Shown here: one piece after another, positions 9,721-12,192 of the stretch
Position numbering within the stretch: position 1 is the stretch's first letter
How the letters are laid out: each line of letters begins with the position of its first letter
Assembly: GCF_000003605.2 (NCBI RefSeq)
Contig: NW_003122909.1
Coordinates: forward strand, 39,945-52,136
Source of the DNA: Saccoglossus kowalevskii
Lineage: Eukaryota; Hemichordata; Enteropneusta; Harrimaniidae
Length of the DNA: 12,192 nt
Direction: 5' to 3'
The notes under the pieces: model-generated
What the model saw: only the letters and a program-made list of their open reading frames with translations
Databases searched by the model: none
Told to the model about the DNA's origin: nothing
Position numbers and translations under genes: made by a program

Positions 9721-10120
9721 CACAGTTTGGGAGTCTGTAACTGTGATATATCAATACTTATACTGACAAGACGTTTTTTCGTACTCGTCAGTTCGAATCA
9801 CTTATATTGCGTGTTTATATGTTCGCAATTCACTCTTACATTTGATGGTCATTGCTGGTTAATTTGGGTTTCAGGTCTCATAACACCAATTAGATTATCA
9901 GCGTTCGTAGCCGAGCATATGTGGTTGTTAGTCATTTTTCCAGTTTTCATGGTGTTTTATCTTAAACGCGATGTGTGATACTTCCATTAAGTCACATCTG
10001 TTAGACTCGCGTGTGAAGCTTTGTTTATTGATAAGTACCCTGACATGTGAATCTGGGAAACTATCTATTAGACACTTCAACACTTTTCTGAGAATATTGA
10101 AGGTAGAAAGCCTTGTTGGA
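9721..10120. other. Spacer between two repeat clusters, no gene seen
   Basis: Two open frames of about 80 codons (9727-9978 plus strand, 9928-10173 minus strand) overlap here. Neither shows a recognisable domain or a supporting signal; I regard both as chance. Confidence 0.6.
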
Positions 10121-10337
10121 ACCGATAATGTAATAAATTCCCGATAATGTATCATTAACCGATAATGTAACACGAATTAACCGATATTGTAATAAAAACC
10201 GATAATGTAACAACACGCAACCAATAGTGTAACAAAAAAGGCAACCGATAATGTAACAACAAATAACTGATAATGTAATAGATTATTTTTCCAACTGATA
10301 ACGTAACAAGAAGATTACCGATTACGGATAATGTAAT
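10121..10337. repeat. Cluster of ten 13-bp motifs, consensus CCGATAATGTAA(C/T), irregular spacing
   Basis: Copies begin near 10122, 10141, 10159, 10181, 10199, 10221, 10245, 10267, 10295 and 10325, all in the same orientation. Start-to-start spacing is 18-30 bases. Several copies are exact CCGATAATGTAAC; others differ at one to three positions (for example CCAATAGTGTAAC, CTGATAACGTAAC). Spacers are short, A/T-rich and dissimilar. A lone related TGATAATGTAAT lies near 10985. The motif is conserved while spacers are not, which resembles a set of protein-binding sites such as subterminal transposase sites. The parent element is not identified. It is not CRISPR: the repeat and spacers are too short and the DNA is eukaryotic. 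Confidence 0.85.
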
Positions 10338-10640
10338 AATACGTATATTTGCATTGAAATTGTTCGCATTTTCTAGAACGATATGGAATTTACTGTATTT
10401 TATATAACAGATTATTTTGATTGTTTTAGCTGCAATTCAACTATAAACATTACTTAAGTGTTCAATCACTCTAGGTGACACGTCTAGCCTACTGATATTG
10501 ATTGCATATATTCGTGTTCAAAGTTTGGTTTCGGGGTTGCCATGAAGATATTAAGAATTATGTGGCCTCCCAAGAAAATATGAAGGATCATTTTGAGAGG
10601 GTGTAAAATGTGTTTACATTTTGTGAAACGCAAAATATTA
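10338..10640. other. AT-rich spacer, nothing recognised
   Basis: No open frame of note, no RNA gene, no repeat I can support. Confidence 0.55.
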
Positions 10641-11200
10641 TGTGTTAATTATGTCATTCTAGCAAAAAAGGGGGTCCAACCATGCACAAATTGCAACAGA
10701 AATAATTTCTTGATAGTGCTTTTTGGAAAGGTATCTAGATTGACATACTAAAAGTCTAGGAAAATCTAGGTTTCCGAAATATTCCCAATTTGCATATGTT
10801 CAAAATGGTCGTTTTGCACATTTTTACAACATGAAAATATAACTATTTGGACATATCTTTAATTCTAGATGAGGTATTTAAAAAAAATCATGATGCTATG
10901 GTACTGTTTTGAGGCGGAGAAGGTTTGAGAGTGCCAAATGTGTTGATTGGGTAGATGAAAATTAGCATAAATACAATATGGCCGTGATAATGTAATTATT
11001 TAATGTAACTTCTCTCCTGGCTTCTCTTCTATGTGGCATAAGTAATAAGTTTAAGATGCTAGAGTACAATTTTAGACAGAATAGTACAGTATAGAAAAAT
11101 GTAAATAAATGGTTTCATGGGTAGATGGATGCTTCATCTGCATAAATCCAACATAGCTGTCACATCTAAAAGAAAAACTAGAGGAATGAAACAACTTGGT
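10640..11200. repeat. Diverged direct repeats of about 170 bp (about three copies)
   Basis: A related block recurs at about 10793 (GCATATGTTCAAAATGGTCG), 10965 (GCATAAATACAATATGGCCG) and 11140 (GCATAAATCCAACATAGCTG), spaced 172 and 175 bases. Supporting pairs at a similar offset are GATGCTATGGTAC at 10892 with GATGCTAGAGTAC at 11055, and GGGTAGATG at 10949 with 11119. The copies are strongly diverged and look like an old tandem repeat or nested transposon remnants. Limits are approximate. Confidence 0.5.
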
Positions 11201-11376
11201 TGGATCTACAAATCTGCTATTGTATATACATAATAGACCATTTAAACGTAAATTTTCAACTCTATAAACTATATTTTTGATTTAACAAACTGTATTAAAT
11301 AGTATTCTGTCCAAAAGTTTATTGTTTGATTAATGTAATTGCTAATCGCCATCGCTATTTTCATCAGATATCTGAA

Positions 11377-12192
11377 CTACATTTGTGCATCCATATCCTC
11401 GACATTGACCACAAACTGCAGAACATTCAAGGTTTTGCTTTCTGCAAAACATCTGAGACTACGACAGTCTGTGGAGCAGTTGCATCTCACTGTCCTCATG
11501 AGAAATTCAGGTGCTGCCTCCTTGTCAGTCATTACATGAATGACGATCAGTTGTGGGTCGCGTCCTGGGATTTGCTTCGTGGCGAGAAATCTGATTTGTG
11601 TCTTTATCACGACTTGATTGTCCATAAAGGTGACACACCCGGTCGAGAAGGACAGGGCCCCTAGTTCAGCCTGGCGCCTACCTGAGGGGAGGTTGAGTAG
11701 AAAGACTGTTTTCCACATCAAAAGTCTGATTAAAAAGTAAACAGTCTCCTAATGGTAGGACAATCGGCTAGCCTTGTCCCCAGAGAATCCCAATGGTGGG
11801 TGACAAGGCTGACCTATAGCCAACAATCGTTCAAACAGCGGACGAAAAATCAGCTGTCTGGTCAACAAAAGGTTGGCATGGATCTTCCTCCCACCAATCA
11901 GTGTATGCACGTCATTTCGAGGTGTAGGCTGTGTTGGTGGGATTCCTGTTCGCCCTGGCCAGGACATTGGCAGACCACTCTGAGTGAGTCAACTGAGTTC
12001 CTTGATGCGTGTAAGTGGTACATCGCTGGGCTCAAAAGCAGTGCGCCATCCAGTAGTTGGGACAGCAGATCCTGGTGTTTTGACTAACATTTCCAACATG
12101 AGTGAAACCCAGACCTTGCTTGGCCCGTTGGGCGCCACCTACGCCACCCCTGTCAAAGTTTCTCCAGTACCCGGTGAATAGCGGGAAGGGAA
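11377..12192 (-). pseudogene. Broken DIRS/Ngaro-type retroelement fragment: C-terminal RNase H end and tyrosine recombinase
   Basis: Read on the minus strand from the window end, frames change and stops interrupt, but family signatures appear in the expected order. RVLEKL (about 12153-12174), VAPN (12125-12138) and SLMLEMLV (about 12084-12104) resemble the end of the DIRS reverse transcriptase/RNase H region. TIVGYRSALSPT (about 11795-11831) resembles the recombinase N-terminal domain. WKTVFLL and PSGRRQAEL (11674-11715) match the box around the first catalytic Arg (11674-11676). The stretch between the N-terminal domain and WKTVFLL is much shorter than usual, suggesting an internal deletion. 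The downstream His-x-x-Arg and Tyr boxes are not found. The longest open piece is 114 codons (11377-11721). Assignment is by remembered family pattern and has not been searched. Confidence 0.72.

Noticed and set aside
9928-10173. 81-codon minus-strand open frame
   Set aside because: It has no recognisable domain and runs into the 13-mer repeat cluster; a chance frame is the simplest reading.
10121-10337. CRISPR-like array
   Set aside because: The repeated unit is only 13 bp and imperfect, spacers are 5-17 bp, there are no cas genes, and the DNA is eukaryotic with spliced genes.
11326-11664. 112-codon plus-strand open frame (and 11752-12087 likewise)
   Set aside because: These are antisense shadows of the retroelement fragment, whose protein signatures are on the minus strand.

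Overview
The window is eukaryotic genomic DNA. It is AT-rich overall, coding blocks are separated by GT-AG introns, and non-coding space holds mobile-element fragments and tandem repeats. The only intact gene I can support is a spliced eukaryotic cell-encoded RNA-dependent RNA polymerase (RdRP) of the QDE-1/EGO-1/RDR family, on the plus strand. Such genes occur in plants, fungi, protists and patchily in animals (nematodes, chelicerates, lancelets, several cnidarians and molluscs). With a hAT MITE and a DIRS-type fragment nearby, I favour an invertebrate animal, probably marine. The species cannot be fixed from sequence alone.

Layout. 1-236 is the 3' end of an intron, ending in a clear acceptor. 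237-7668 is the RdRP body: coding exons 253-1935, 3529-3709, 4850-5107 and 5315-7668 join without a frame break into a predicted 1491-residue protein. Splice phases (0, 1, 1) and family motifs agree across every junction. The catalytic DLDGD motif is at residues 812-816. The protein ends in an 81-residue tail with 36 aspartates and no basic residue, partly created by an in-frame 78-bp tandem duplication. Intron 1 contains a 140-bp hAT-type MITE with a perfect 8-bp target duplication, ending 34 bases before the next exon.

7669 to about 8100 is the likely 3' UTR. About 8633-9720 is an AT-rich tandem array of roughly seven units of 130-145 bp in two length classes. 10121-10337 holds ten copies of a 13-bp motif (CCGATAATGTAAC and close variants) at irregular spacing, which I cannot assign to a known element. 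About 10640-11200 has three strongly diverged direct repeats. From about 11377 to the window end, the minus strand carries a broken fragment of a DIRS-like tyrosine-recombinase retroelement.

The polymerase would be expected to make double-stranded or secondary small RNAs from RNA templates in an RNA-silencing pathway. The repeats and transposon fragments around it are not obviously functionally linked to it; any link is speculation.
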